Source: Epiperipatus broadwayi
Lineage: Eukaryota; Onychophora; Udeonychophora; Euonychophora; Peripatidae
Assembly: GCA_028023455.1 (NCBI GenBank)
Contig: JAQFVV010012397.1
Location: 2,283,501 to 2,347,500, forward strand
Length of the DNA: 64,000 bases
Direction: 5' to 3'
The translations under genes were made by a program, and so were the position numbers. Below the pieces are notes generated by a model. It saw only the letters and a program-made list of their open reading frames with translations, was not told where the DNA came from and made no database searches. Positions 1 through 14,500 of the stretch are shown here, one piece after another (positions within the stretch are counted from its first letter, which is position 1; each line of letters begins with the position of its first letter).

Positions 1-1700
1 GATTATTATTAAAGCAGTTGAAGGAATTTCAAAATTTAAGTTTAGGTGACATAAATAAAACAAAACCACAGAAAAAATTTTTTTATGTTTTTGCTGTGGA
101 AAAAGACATATAGCTCATAATTGTATATTGAAAAATGAAGAATGGATAAACTGCGGATTGAAGGACATGTAATAAATATTTGTTGAAAATCTCCAAGGTT
201 AAATAAAAGCCAGCAACAAATAGCTCGACCAAGAACAAAAGCTAAAGTCCAGGTTAAAAATATGAAAATCTTGTCAAACAAATAATGCTTCCTGTTCATA
301 TTTTGAATTTCCATGGGAATTGACAGTGACTCTGGTGTATTATGTCCAGCAAAAACTGGAATAAATTAATGGAAAATATTAAAATGGCTTCATGCATTGA
401 AAAATCTTCTTTACAAGTACATGATGTAAATGGAAATAAAGTGAAAATCCTTGGAAAAATAAAAGCAAATAAAAAATCTAAAGCAGTATATATAGTTTGG
501 AAATAAAATGAATCCTATTATATGTCATGAATGATTTATGAGACTAGGTATTAAATTTAGCATAGTTAAAAAAATCAATATTGAATATGAAGTTAAATGC
601 AAATTTCCATGTTTATTTATGTTGAAACAGAAATTAATGCAAACTAAACCTGTTTAAATTGTTCTAAAAGAAGGGTCAAAACCCCTTATTTGCAAGTCCT
701 GTAAGATACCATTTGCCGAGAAAGAGAAAGTTAAAGAAGCTTATGAACTAGTTCAGAAGGAAGGGATATTAACACCTAGAAAAGAATCTGACTGAGCCAC
801 ACCCATAGTCAGAATTTTGAAGCCAGGTGAGAAATTAAGAATTTGTGGTGATAATAAAAACTTAAACAAAAGTGTGTATCCAATACCAAACACTAGGGAA
901 AGAATAGCACGGTTACAGGCATCGTCTTATTTTGCAAATATGGATTTAAAGCAGCATTTCATCAGATTCTAATAAGTGAAAGATCATTAAAGTTATTAAC
1001 TATAACGACACGTAGATCTTTTTTACTGTAATTGGCTACCTTTTGGGTTAACTACAGCACCAAATATTTTTCAAGCAAAAATAGATACTTTACTCTGGAA
1101 CTTGGTGATTTTATCCCATATTTTGGTATATTCTTATTACAGCATTTTGATGATATTCTTATTACAGCAAATTCAGAATTATAACTTAATAAATGTGTAT
1201 AGTCTGCAGAAGATTAGAGAATTTCAGAGTGCAATTGAATGAAAGCAAATGTATTTTGAATATCCCAAAACTAAATTTCTTTTGACATATAATCAGGGGG
1301 GGGGGGGGTAAATTACCTCATTCAGAGAAAGTAAGAGCTGTTTAAAGGACTCCAAAACCAAAAAAATTATCAAAAGAGTACAAGCCTTTTTGGGTTTAAT
1401 AAATTTTTTTGAACCTTTTTTAAAAAATAAGACCAATAGCTCATCCATTATATGATTTACTGTAAAAAAAATCAAAGTTGGATATGATCCAAAAACCATG
1501 AAAAAGTATTTAATGAATGAAACTAAAGCTCTATTAACATCAAGACAGTTATTTGTTCATTACAATAGCGATTTGATGTCATACTATGGATGCTTCTGAT
1601 TATGGAGTGAGAGTTGCATTAATTTACCCAACATATAATGGGAAAGGCCAATAGCTTATGCATTTTTATGTGTGAGAATTTGAAGTATAATAACTTCCCT
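1..1700 (+). pseudogene. Degenerate Ty3/Gypsy-type LTR retrotransposon gag-pol relic
   Basis: Seen: plus-strand fragments in several frames, in the canonical order. About 90-185 resembles paired CCHC zinc knuckles (CGKRHIAHNC, then NCGLK). An aspartic-protease-like IDSDSG lies near 317-335. Reverse-transcriptase blocks run from ~690 to 1200: EGILTPRKESD, PIVRILKPGEKLRICGD, YPIPNTRERIARL, ANMDLKQHF, LPFG and TTAPN in adjacent frames, HFDDILIT. RNase H-like TMDASDYG lies near 1580-1610. Stops and frameshifts break it throughout, and a 13-G run sits inside at 1296-1308. No integrase or LTR was recognised, so it is a 3'-truncated dead copy. The left boundary is outside the window. Confidence 0.8.
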
Positions 1701-2476
1701 AAATCCTCATCATCAAAGTAACATCTCCTACAGAGAAATATATATTAAAAATTTTTACATTGAAAATGTAATGAAAATTTTTCTGTGTATTAAGTAACAA
1801 TTTCAGTTATGATACAAGCAATATATATCAAAATATATATATAAGTAAAAATTTATTTTGAGATTGATTCTTTTTAATTGGATATATTTTTTAAAACAGC
1901 AAATAATGAAAAGAGTATAAGCCAATTAACATAATGGAGTTTAACTTTATGTTTCACTTTTAATAGAATCAATAATTATCCATATAAAAAAATATAAGAT
2001 ATTTTTTTGTAATTACAATTGGCATAGATCATTAATCAAAATCATGATCACTTTTACCAATTGGTTGTTTATATACAATGTGCTGTTTAGCATATTAAAC
2101 CCATGAACTAAAATTTTTTTTGGAGCGATTATCAGTTGAATTAAGTAAAGTTTTACTTTGATCAGTTGAATGTAATTGTTATGTTCAACTGGTATCTTTG
2201 ATTTTTAGAATAACCCATCACATGATTGCTTTAATAGACAAATTATCAAAAAAATAAATGTTTTGAAATTATATATAATGAGAATTTGGGTTTATTTAAA
2301 ATAAATAATAAATTTTTAATAATCAATCATTGGGTAATTTATACTTTTGCTATGGTGTTAAATGTAAAAATTATAAATAATTTTATTAAACTTGAAACTA
2401 GCTGAGAAATTCATTGTTTTTATTATGAATATATATATGCAATAATGATTTTAATAATGTTGATATTTACACACAG
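1701..2476. other. Intron sequence upstream of the first visible TM9SF4 exon
   Basis: AT-rich intronic DNA with no recognised element. No further TM9SF4 exon was found here, so the preceding exon is expected to the left of the window. Confidence 0.5.
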
Positions 2477-2579
2477 ACTGGCTGATAATTTGCCATGTGC
2501 TGCCAAATTTGCTATGTTGGATACAAGAGAAATTCAGTATGAACATGGTTACAAATTGGGATTTGAAGATAATGGGGTG
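2477..2579 (+). CDS. TM9SF4: TM9SF4 visible exon 1 (luminal domain)
   Basis: Residues 1-34 of the visible part, after acceptor ACACAG and one base completing an upstream codon. It encodes [11 protein letters not shown] and [10 protein letters not shown], matching the luminal IADNLP and FEHGYRLGF blocks of TM9SF4. Donor GTGAGT. It ends in phase 0. Confidence 0.9.
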
Positions 2580-5500
2580 GTGAGTTCTAACAGAGTTTTT
2601 TTTTTTTTTTTAAGATAATATTTAAGATGAAAATTAAACAAATTTTTATTCACTTTACTTCTAGACCTTTCTCAATAATCACTTAAAATTAATTCTGAAG
2701 TATCATACTGATGATGAGTAAGTTAAACTAGTATTAAATTTTGATATTTTTTTCTTTATTCATTAAATTAATAAAATATTTTTTAATGTGTATTGCAGGC
2801 AACACTTTAGAGTTGTTGGATTTGAAGTGGAAACCAAAAGGTGAGTGTAGATATTTCTTTAATAGGTTTAATAATATAAATATATAAACAGGCACACATG
2901 TTATGTGATATGCCCAGCCATTATGAATAATAACAAATAAAATCAGGCTGTAATAAATTTTATTTTGTTTAACATAATTTATCAATGATCAATATGAATA
3001 TTGTTATCATGTAGTTAGGCAAAGCGACAATAATTACAGGCACTTCTCTACTTTAATTTGCTATTTTGTACTTTCGATTTTTATTGATATATATGACAAA
3101 ACGCACGTACTTTCATATAATGATTCTCTCTCTTTCTCGTGGACTATTAGTCATTAGTCCCTCTCCACTTCTGACATTAATCACGTCCATTTTTTTGCAT
3201 CATAGGCTCAGTCTTGAGCGGGGACGTTTTGAGTTAGCGCATGTGTTGATAAATTATGCCATGTCAGTTTATGTTAGAACATGTGTTCATCAATTTGTAC
3301 ATTTCTGTTTTGGTGAAAAAATTTGCCCTTATTAATTCATAAAAATGAGTGGAAGATGAAAAAACAGCAAAGGCAAAAAAGAAATCAAGGTCTCATAATC
3401 TCCATATAATCAAGACGAAGAGGAAGAATCTTTTGCTCTAATCGATCATTCATATAATTTAAGCCGTTTGATAATATGTTCAATTGTGAAAATCAAGGAT
3501 AATATTAAGGAATATTTCCAAATTCATATACTGTCAAGATAATCTTCATTATGCTTTTAAACTTTTTTAATATTGTTTGTCTAGGTTTTATATGCATATG
3601 ATTGTGTCATGCTTGTTTATATTCTGTATTTAGCCTCATTTTTTTCTCAATTAAAATTTAAAAAAATTAGATAAAAATATTTTCAAAGTATTGAAAATTT
3701 CTTATATTTTGGAAGTATTAAAAATTTATTATATATTAAGAATTACTTTAAACTTTTTTTCAAAAATAGAAATGGAAACGTAATATTGTACCGCCGCCCT
3801 CTTTTTTATGTGTCAACGAAGAGATGGAAACATCTATTTACTTTTAGATTTATTTATTCGATCCCTTTCGTTTAGTTACTATGTACTATCTTTGAAGGCT
3901 GCCGATCTTTCAGGTAGATAATAATATCACTGGTAGCTTCTGCTGGTTCTCTTGATTCCAACAGGTTGGGATGTATAGGAATTTACTTGCAGATTTTAAC
4001 ACAGACACTGATGCTTTCCAGTTTTACACAGACAAGGTTTCTTCCTCGAACTGACTGCAGATGTTATTGCAGAGAGGTTCAAGCCGGCCGCACAATGCGA
4101 TGGGTTCAGCAGTGCATTCTAGATGATATGATGTACATTCTGAGATATTTCAATTTATTTAGATCAATTTAGACGAACTCTGAAGACTCAGTAACTTTTA
4201 ATGAGTTTATTTTATGAATGACTGAATATTAACTGGATGATTAAATTGATTGAATGAATGAATAATAAACAATACAAATCTCCCTTTTTATAGCTAGCGT
4301 TCTTTATCTGAGGATCGATCGAGCAATCTGATTCAATTCTATTGGGCCTTCTTTCCTTTTATTTACGAGTTCAAACTTCGTTCTGGTCCTTCCATTGGTT
4401 ATTTTATTTCAATGAAATAGTAGTCTTAGTTTCTTTGTTTGTTAATTATTTCCATTGTTTTGATTTTAATTTCCAGTTCTTTTATCTACATTGCATTAGC
4501 TTTCAAAAAAAATTCCTTTCTTTTAACTAATTTTTATAGACACACCCATTCCCTATTATAAGACAAAACGAGCGATTTATTTTATTAATTTAAAACTTAC
4601 AACGCTAATCTTTTTTTTTTTTTATTACCGAAATCTTTCCTCCTCCCCTTTCTTTTGTTTATTTCCTTTTCTTAAACTTTCATAAAAATCTTTCTGAAAT
4701 TTAAACTAAGTTTTTTTAAAAATAACTTTTTTTTAAAATTTTCTTTCAATAAAATTCCTCTCATTAACTATTACATGTATTTTGAAAACCCTTTTTGATG
4801 TTTTATTTATATTGTTCTACTTTTACATTTTTAACTTTCATACACATTTCAAAAAACAATTAGATACGAAAGTAGAGAACTGCCCATATATGCTTGTCAT
4901 GCATGCATATTGTGTTTAGAATCGAATTGTACATTCATAGTGGAAGTTGAAAATAGTTAAAACTATACGACATTTTAATTTCATTTATTTTTTTTGTTTC
5001 AACAATTGATTAAGTTGACTCATTAGCATACAAAATCAGATCACTCAAATTTTTTCATAATAGATGATGTTGAAAAGAGTCAAAAACTAAGTTTCTTTTG
5101 ATATCATTTAAGAATTATAATTTTGTTAATAATACTTTTCATTATTGTTTTAAATACATCATTATTGTTTTTCAATATTTTGAAATAATTCATAAATTTA
5201 ATTCATCGATTAAAAAAAGGGAGAGTTATTTTAAAATGAAATTGACTAAAGAGAATGTAACTTTATTCGTAATGTTTGGCCATTTTAATAAATTAATCGT
5301 TATTTATTATGTTCTATGGCAGTTTCAATTATTCATAATAGTCAGACATTATTTAGAATGTCTTATTAATCACTTAATCTGTAATATATATATATATCAA
5401 CGAATCCTGAAAAAAATAATAATAATAATTTTTATATGCATTATATATATATTTATCTACACTCACATATATAGCTGATTTTTTCTTAAATCATTTACAA

Positions 5501-8500
5501 CTTCAGAAATTTTTGTTAAGTATAATATATATATCTGATAATTTTGACATTGTTAATAAGTTTAAATACATAATTAATTTTTTTTGACAGATCAAAATTT
5601 TTTAAAATCTTATTTTACATATACAAAAATCTATTAAGATACTATTTTATTTCTAAAAATTTATGCTTCCAGAATACATGTTTCTGTCAAATAAAATAAA
5701 GATACCAGGTTCATGGGAATTATTTTATTTTTAAACCAAAAAGAAAACTATTATATTTTCTTTGTAATTTTTTGTTGTTTTACAATTCATTTCTATTAGT
5801 ATCATTATTATCATCATCATTGTCACAAATTTTGAAAAAGTATATTGATATATTAGGTGAGAGGTCTTATGTTATTCTGAGTTTAAAATGGAGAGAAATT
5901 ACAGTATTTCCTCTTGATATTGTATTTTTTAATGATCCTTTTTTTATGATTTTTTTATATTAATAATGAAAAATATATTGTTGACTATTATATTATTTAT
6001 ATATACTCATGAATTAATTAAAAAACTAAGATCAAATAGTAATTTCTTATTTGGTGAATTATCTTAAATTAGAAGTATAGTTGAGGTTTTTTTTAAAAAA
6101 ACATTTACATAAATACTAAATAAGAACTCAGCTGAAGTAGTAGTTGAATTAAGATACATAATGTCTTGTAATGAAAAAAATATTTAGATAAATTTGATAA
6201 AGAAAATGAGAATATCTAGAAATATAAATATATATGGTTTTAAAAATTTGGTATCTAGAGCATTAACTTAAGCATAGCTTTGGATTGCATTTTAGTAAGT
6301 GCTTAAGTTATTATTAAATATTTCAAGTCAACATCAACTTCTGGTAATTACTTGAATAGCATTTCATTGAAAAGATCTATCTATCAGCTATTTGGATTTT
6401 TAGGCTTTTTTTTTAATAGAACATTTTTATTATGTTGGTGGAATTTTTAAATTTTATTACTTTTAAAAGTAAGAAGTGTGTGAAATCACATTAGTTGTAA
6501 TTATAATAATAACTTTGTAATTATAGTTTAGACATTGTTTTATTCGTGTACTTATGCAGAAACTTTAGTTAAAAGATAAACATTATACTATAAATCTTAC
6601 TATTAGAAATTTTATTAATATAGCTTTTTACGGGTATACTTTGCTCTTGAAATCTTTACAGGTAGCTTATTAGTAAAGGATTTTATATAATTAACTATAT
6701 TTACTGTGACTTTTTATTCTACCACAGTCACAAATTTGAAAATCTGATACTGTTTTAAGATTTTTTTTTTTGTTTTAAAAAAAAAAAAAATGTGTATGTC
6801 AATTTATTTGGAATTGGATGTAATTGTATAATTTGTAGTTAAGAAAAGATAGATTCATTTACTAGTCAATATTGAATAACTGGATAGGCCAATTTGTAGA
6901 CTTCATGAAAAAGTTCTGACTTTATTCAAGATTTGAATATAGCCAATTAATGTATTAATTGTTTTATTATGAAGCTTTTCAGTTTTCATGGATGTAACTT
7001 ATTTTAATTTTTTTTTTTGTACTAGAAGATAAATTTTTTTTATTGATAGAACTTATTTTCATCAAGCAAACATTTATTATGCTTCTTTGAATGGGTTAAC
7101 ACTTTGCCAAATTTGTATTTTTTTTTAAATCTTTGTTCTGGAAAAAAAATTTTTTTTAGATAAGTAACGAATAAAAGAAGGAATTTTTTTTTCTTTAACA
7201 TAAAAAATGTTTTTATTTTACGTTAAATTTTTTTATAAATGAAAAATGTTACACAACATTAACACAGCTTAAAAATTATTTAGTCTTTTTTTCCTGTAAA
7301 AAGTTTAGGAACCATTAAGAACCATTAAATCTGCATTAGAAAACTTGTTAACTCTGAACCTGCTTGTGTCCTATGTTTGTTATTTAGAATTGGACTGGGA
7401 TCTTTGGCTTATAAGATGTTGTAATGAGGAGAAAGTTATAAGTAGATTTAAAATCATTGCTGTTATAAAAATATTAGCTTTTAAAGAATATTGTGTATTT
7501 TATCCATTTAAAAAAATAAATATAATAACTTGTTGTTTGAAAGTTCATATGTTCAAGAATCAGAAATGACAGAACCATGGTCTTGAGCTCTAGAGTCTGC
7601 CATTACTCTAAACTATGCAGGGCATTTTATCTATTAAAGTAGTTTTGTTGCGATCACACAGATATATTAATATGAAAAAGTTGACATAAATCTAAGAATT
7701 TGATTAATTTATATTTCCATTTTCCTGCTGTACTGTCATCTGACTTTATAAACACAAATTATTTTACCAAAATCAATTTTATTTTCTTGATACTGTTGAG
7801 TGATAGAAATGGCCATAAAGTTGAAAGATGATCGTTGCTAGCTTGGGATTATTCTTAATTCAGGACAAACAATTTTTATGATTTTGAACTTTTTTTAAAA
7901 TTGTGATTATTTATTTATTTTTGTCTTCAGTTTTAAATAATAGAAATCACTAAATGTTGCTTAGTTATAATTCTAATTTTATGTAGTTTTAATATAATGA
8001 AATTTATAAAATTAATAATTAACAAAACATGGAAATGGATTTTTAAATTTTGTTTCATTTAAATTAGTTTGAGTTTTTTGTTTTTCTTTCTTAGTATCAA
8101 GTTTACTGATTACATTTTTAATGGTGATAAATGTACTCTTCCTTCACTTGATAAAATGCATCATCAAGAAGTTAATGAAAAAGGTAAATACTAGATTTTT
8201 TTTTAAATTTAATCATTCCTTTACAGTTTTTTTTATTATTCTTAATTCAATTAGATATGCTTATTTTTTCTATAATCGGGAGTGTATGTACAAATATGAA
8301 ACAAGTAATGGATTACAATTAGTGTTAAATTTTAAACATATATTGAATGTTATCAATTACTATTACATTATAAAAACATGATTTATGCATTCATAGAATG
8401 TGTATTATATCTAGAAAAATCACTGACTCATTAGCTTTGTTGAATTTAAAACATGAATTCCATATAGTAGCAAAATAATAGTAATTTTCTACATTTTGTT

Positions 8501-11500
8501 TTAAAAATATGTGTTACTTCATATGATTGCAGTTAATATAGCATTTAATAAATAGATAATATATTATTAAGAACACTATATATAACAAAAACAAATATAT
8601 GACCTATTTCGAATAGACTCAAGTTAATATTTAACAATTGATAATAATATCATAAATTTACAATACTTCATCAAGAAATATGAGATGCTGATAAAAATTA
8701 AAGTTTCAAGGAATAGCTCCATTACATTGCATTTTATCTTTTACATACACAGCATGCTCCATGGAAGATGGTGGGTGAGGAGATCTCGGAAAAAAAATTA
8801 TTTTGCAGATATAGTTGGATCATATCAAAGAACATAACATTTTGGGATAAGATGAATAAATTGTTTTGTCAATGTCAAGATATTAATTTATTTAAAAGCT
8901 TTTGGCTTGTATAACTTCAATTGATAAAAGTCTCAACAAATCTAATCAATAGACTACATATCTCATGACTGTTCACTATCTTGAAAATATTGTTAAACTG
9001 TAACGTGTTGAATATTAACATGCCTCTGACTAATCTGTTAAGGCCTGTATTAATTAAAGATGTATAGATTGTTAGTCTAATCATCCAGATTATGACCAAA
9101 CAAATTATGTATCCTATTTCTGAATGTTAAGTTTTTCATATGGTCTAATTGTACTAAAAATGGATTGCCAGCAAAATAAAAGTTTCTAGACTTTCTATGT
9201 ATAAAAGATATTTCTCAATGGCCTTTATTTTTGTTCTGCCTGATTTGTTAAATATATTGATTTTCATTTTGAGAAAAATCATGGAACTTATCACTGGTAT
9301 TGTTCCAATTCTTAGAAAAAAAGATATCCATATTCATTTATATTGATAGCTCAAATGTACAGATCATAGATGTTTTGGCAAAATTCTCTAGATTATCTAA
9401 AACTGTTTATTTCAATCTTCACAACAATTATGAAATTCAATAAATGATTAACAATTGCATATTTCAAGTGTATATATATTTGATGTAATATTTTAACAAG
9501 CTATTACTAGTTTGGGATTGCCAATTTGCTCCAATACATCTTAATGAGAAATCAGCAAGAGTTGTAATAGGTTTAGATCTTGCAATGATTCCGATGATGA
9601 AATTTTTTTAAATCTGTGTACAGAGACAAATTTAAACTGATTTTAAATCATAATATCTGCATGATTTTTGCAGAAAACACAGATTATTTTTATCAAATAA
9701 TGTATAGATGTTTCTTTAATGATAAATTATATTTTAGGCACAATCTTATTTCACTATTTTAATATTTGATCATGTTTTGGAGCATATCATATACATTACT
9801 ACATTGACTTTAAGCATTTTGATTATCATATTATAATGTCAACTATTCATGGATTGGAAGCAAATTTTAGTATAAAATTAGTAATATTTAAATACGAGTA
9901 TATTGTCTATGCTGAGCTTAATATAATTAGAAGGGATTTAAACTCGTACTTTCAAGCTCCCTACAGCTAATCATTCCATATTATACAACCGACACCCATG
10001 ACCACATACATGTGAATAAGATAAATGGTTTCCAATATACGTATTTCATGCTAAACCAAAACATGTCAGTTGGTCCAGATTATCATTTTCCTCACATATA
10101 TATAATCAGTGATCAGTTTATATTAAGAAGCAAATCTTCAAATTTTAATGGATTGGCCTCAGTTTTCTCCACCCTCCAACTCTGATGGCTGAAGAGTTGG
10201 AGGATGGAGAAGATTGAAGCCTGTCCATTAAAGTTTAAAGATTTGCTGTCTTAATATAAACTGAGTGTTGATTATAAATATATGTGAGGGAAGTGATGAT
10301 CTGGACCAACAGACAAGTGTTGGTTCAGCATGAAATATGTATATTGGAGACCATTTATCTTTTTCATATGTATGTGGTCATGTATATCGGTTGTATAAGA
10401 TGAAGTGGATAGCTATAGGGAGCTTGAAAGTCAAGTTCAAACTCCTTTTAGTCACATTAAATTAGTAATAAAGATTTTTGAAATATCATTGATAAGCAAA
10501 TAGAGATTCATATAAAATTTCCTTTATATTGTACATACAGAAGCTTCTTATATTTACCATAGTTGATGAGACATTTAATTCAACTATATTGCAATAAATA
10601 AAAAAGTTTGATTATTAACTAGACATTTAATGAAAGCACAATGTAAGATGATGATGATAGTTTGCAGGAAAATAAATGTTATTTTAAGCCATTTGGAGAA
10701 TGCTGCTTCTGGCAATTGAAATGATTCACAGTGATATAAATATTAAAGGGATCAATTTATTAATAATAATGTATTAAAATTAGTGGATTATTTCTTTTTT
10801 GAGATGAACCCAAATTATTCAAACATAATTCTAATGATATACGTTTTTGATTATTCTAAGTCGATTATCAGATCAGATATTTATCTATTATTGATTAAAG
10901 CAGAAAACTTTCTGCAGAATTGTTCTTAGCAAAGAGAATAAAATATAGATTTGATAAAAAATTTGATATTTGCATTATTACTGTGATTTCTAACATATTA
11001 AAGAAATAAATAAATTTGAGAACTTTAGACTATGCTAAATTGAGAATCCCAAACTTTAAATTATTATTGGACTATGTCAGTTATAGTCTAAAAATTGGAT
11101 TTCTTTCAAGAAATGCATTTTCTCACTTTTTCCATCTTATATGTTATTGACATCATTAAGAGTTTTTATTAGTGTATTTTTTAAAATATTTTATTTTGAA
11201 TGACTTACTTTTTTCAACTGAAAATGTTATTTTCTTGGTCAGTGGAATTATCTAGATATTCAGTTCATAGAGATCCACACCAACTTACATATGCTATGAC
11301 AGTTAAGCCACTAGAAATTCGAGGATTTATACATCCAAACTCTAACTCACCCAACTCACATAAATTGGCTGGACTCTCTTCCTTCCTGCACAGAAATCAT
11401 AGACTGTGTAAATTTGAAGCTGACCGAAAAATGAACCTCACAAATTATATTAAAGATTTAGAAAAGGTTGGATTTTCACACAACGTTATCTATAAAAAGA

Positions 11501-14500
11501 TCAGGCAATTTCAAACTAAATTACAAACTGACACGGTCAAAAACAATAAACCCAGAATAATGCTACCGTAGATACCATCAATTGCTAGAAAATATTATAA
11601 AATTTTTGCTGAGTCCTTCGAACTAGGATTCCACACCCCACCATCAACAAACAGAATGATAAACAATACCAAAGACAAAATACCTCCTGATCAAATAGCT
11701 CAAGCAGTTTATAAAATTTCATGCCCAACCAATGGATGTAGAGCGGCATATTATGGGGAGGCCCGTGCCAACATTACAACAAGAACATCTCAACATCATT
11801 ATTTGTACAGGAAAGCTATAAATAACGATGAAAACAGATCCATATTCTTCGAGCACCAAAAAACAACAGGCCATGTGTTCAAACCCACTATGGCAAGGGC
11901 ACTATGCACGGAACATAATGATATAAAACAAAAAATTAAAGAGGCGTGCTTTATTGCAAAAGACAATTGTGCAATAAACCGGAAAGAATCGTGCTTTGCA
12001 ATCTCCAGAAAATGGTCATTATACAATTTGCATAAAATTTTACATAAACCAAAACTAAACTTCAGTTAAAAGTAGGCTATGATTCTGGAGACACAAGGTC
12101 TCTGAAAGCGCTAAGCCATATAACTTTTAATAAAATTGAGACAAGCTTCACTTTTTTGCGTAAAGCGCAATCTAAATTACTTAATAATCTCTTATGTAGA
12201 ATGGCAAAAATTATTGATTTTTTGGCAAGGATTGCATCAAGAAAGAAATTGAATTTATAGAAAATCTACAATTTTCTGTGTCTTTATTTAACAGGTCTTT
12301 AATTTGTCTCATCTAAATTATGAATTTTGTCTATTATTCAATAAAGATAGAATTTTCTAAAAACATTTAACTTTTCATTCAAATGATGGAAATAGTCCAA
12401 TATATAAACTGCATATACAAATAAAATGTTATCATTACAAACCTTCAGACAGGTAATGTAAAAAAAAAAAATTCTGATTTTTTGAAATGATTTATCATAT
12501 TCAACTGTAAACTTAAGATTCCTTTTTTTTTTTTTGGTATTTGTTTTTGCTCTCTATTTATATTAACTTGCTTTTCATCATATTATTTTTGATTGTGTTA
12601 TTAGATGGAAATTGTCAGTTCTCTAATATTTCACATTTCTCATTTTCTTTCATTTTATTTTCTACAGAGCTTATGATTCTATAATTTTATCTTTTACAGA
12701 CTCTGTGGTTTTGTTGAAGCCAATGTATTACAGCAAAAGCTCATTTTACTTTTAGCATAAGAAAAGGCCTCAATTGTTTATCTAAAGTTAATTTTACTAG
12801 GTTTCTTGATAAATTGTTATGGTTTCTTTTCATCGTTATCAATACTGCTGTTATGGTTATTTTCAGCTATCATACTAATCTAGATGAATTCTTATTTTTT
12901 AATTAACTGATTCACTTAAACATTTTTTTTTTAAATTTTGTAATTAGTGAAAATGGAATTTTTTTTAGTTTAATCAATTTTGTGTAAAGCATTGTTCATG
13001 ATTGACATCTTTGATCATTTATTACATGCAACTTGCATTATATATTTGAAAACAAATTTAAATTACCAAAGATCTCTTTATTTCCAATATGATAAAAAGT
13101 AGATGGTATTAAACACTTATTTTTTTTATTAATTATAACTGATATTGTTTACCAAAATAATCATAGTCTTTTTAAAGAAATAATGCAAGCATCTTGTTTA
13201 TTTAGAATTTATTTTGATTTTACATTGTATTTTTTTTTATAGAAAAAACTGAAGTTGTTTTCACCTATGAAGTAGAATGGCATGCCAGCGATATTCGGTG
13301 GGCTTCACGTTGGGATACTTATCTTGCTATGAGTGATGTCCAGATTCATTGGTTTTCTATTGTTAATTCAGTAGTGGTGGTTTTTTTCTTATCTGGTGAG
13401 TTATTAATAGCAGTTGTATTTTATTTTTGTGTTAGAATATAAATTTCATTTTAATAGCTTAAGGAGGCATGTTTCATCGCCATGGATGATAAAGCTATAA
13501 ATAGGAAAGATGCGTGTTATAAAATTTCTAAAAAATGGATTAATTAGATTTACACATATAGTTCAATTAATTTACATGTATCTGCATATATTTGCATATA
13601 GCAACCTGGTTATGCTTACTCTTTATTGCCCATGATTATGAGAGCTAAGTTCTCTTGAAAGCGCTCGGACACTAATTATTATGTATTATAATTGACATTA
13701 ATTTTATAATAAATTGTGATTTAATTTGAAGAAGCTCTGCTGCATGTTATGTGCTGATTTGTGCATTAAAATTATATATATATAGTAAACAGCTGAGTGT
13801 GAAATAATTTCTATTTATAATTTTAGTATGTAAATACAATATATTTAACAAATTATTTTTCTATAATTTTGAGAAAAAATAAGTTTTGCTTGACATGTTA
13901 AATTTTTTGTAGCATATCCATTTCAACATCTTTTAATTTTTTTTTTTTTGTTTTTATCTTACTATGATCATTTATTTAGGATAGTATAAAGTTCTTTAAT
14001 CATTAGTTTCTTTAAGCTATTGATCATATCTATCATGTTAGAATTATCTGCATAATCATCTTTATGTTTTTTAAATACACAATCATTTTTGCATTGATCT
14101 TTTTTTCTTTGGTTTTTTTAAAAAAAAATTCTGAAGTTAGGATTTGAGAATGGAAGATAACAATGATGATGACTTATGTAATATAGAGCTATAAATTTAA
14201 CTATTATTATTAATTTTATTTGATAAAAATAGAGCTGAAAATTACTTCATAGTACTATTATTAAATTTTTTTGTTTTCAACTGTTGGATATTTAAGTATT
14301 TTTTAGCAGTAATATTTATTTTTGAACTTTTGTCTTACTAAAATTGATTCATTAGTTTATCCAATAGCCACCCATTTTAGTGATCACTAAGTAAATGTTG
14401 AAAGTCTAGGCTGTTTGCTCCTCATTGCATTGAATTTTATTTTGTCTCAGAATTGGCCAACACCTATGATTTGGTTAATGGAAACATTCTCAAAACTTCA

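Larger units (their letters stand above)
8184..13242. other. TM9SF4 intron of 5.06 kb containing a foldback element and a Penelope-like element
   Basis: Holds the palindrome at ~9927-10454 and the Penelope-like remnant at ~11200-12180, described separately. The rest is plain AT-rich intron. Confidence 0.7.

Noticed and set aside
1701-2476. Additional upstream TM9SF4 exon or Gypsy integrase
   Set aside because: No matching peptide in any frame that I could recognise.
5098-5478. 126-codon plus-strand open frame in an intron
   Set aside because: Low-complexity I/Y/F-rich translation of AT-rich DNA, no motif, and no agreement with TM9SF4 exon phases.
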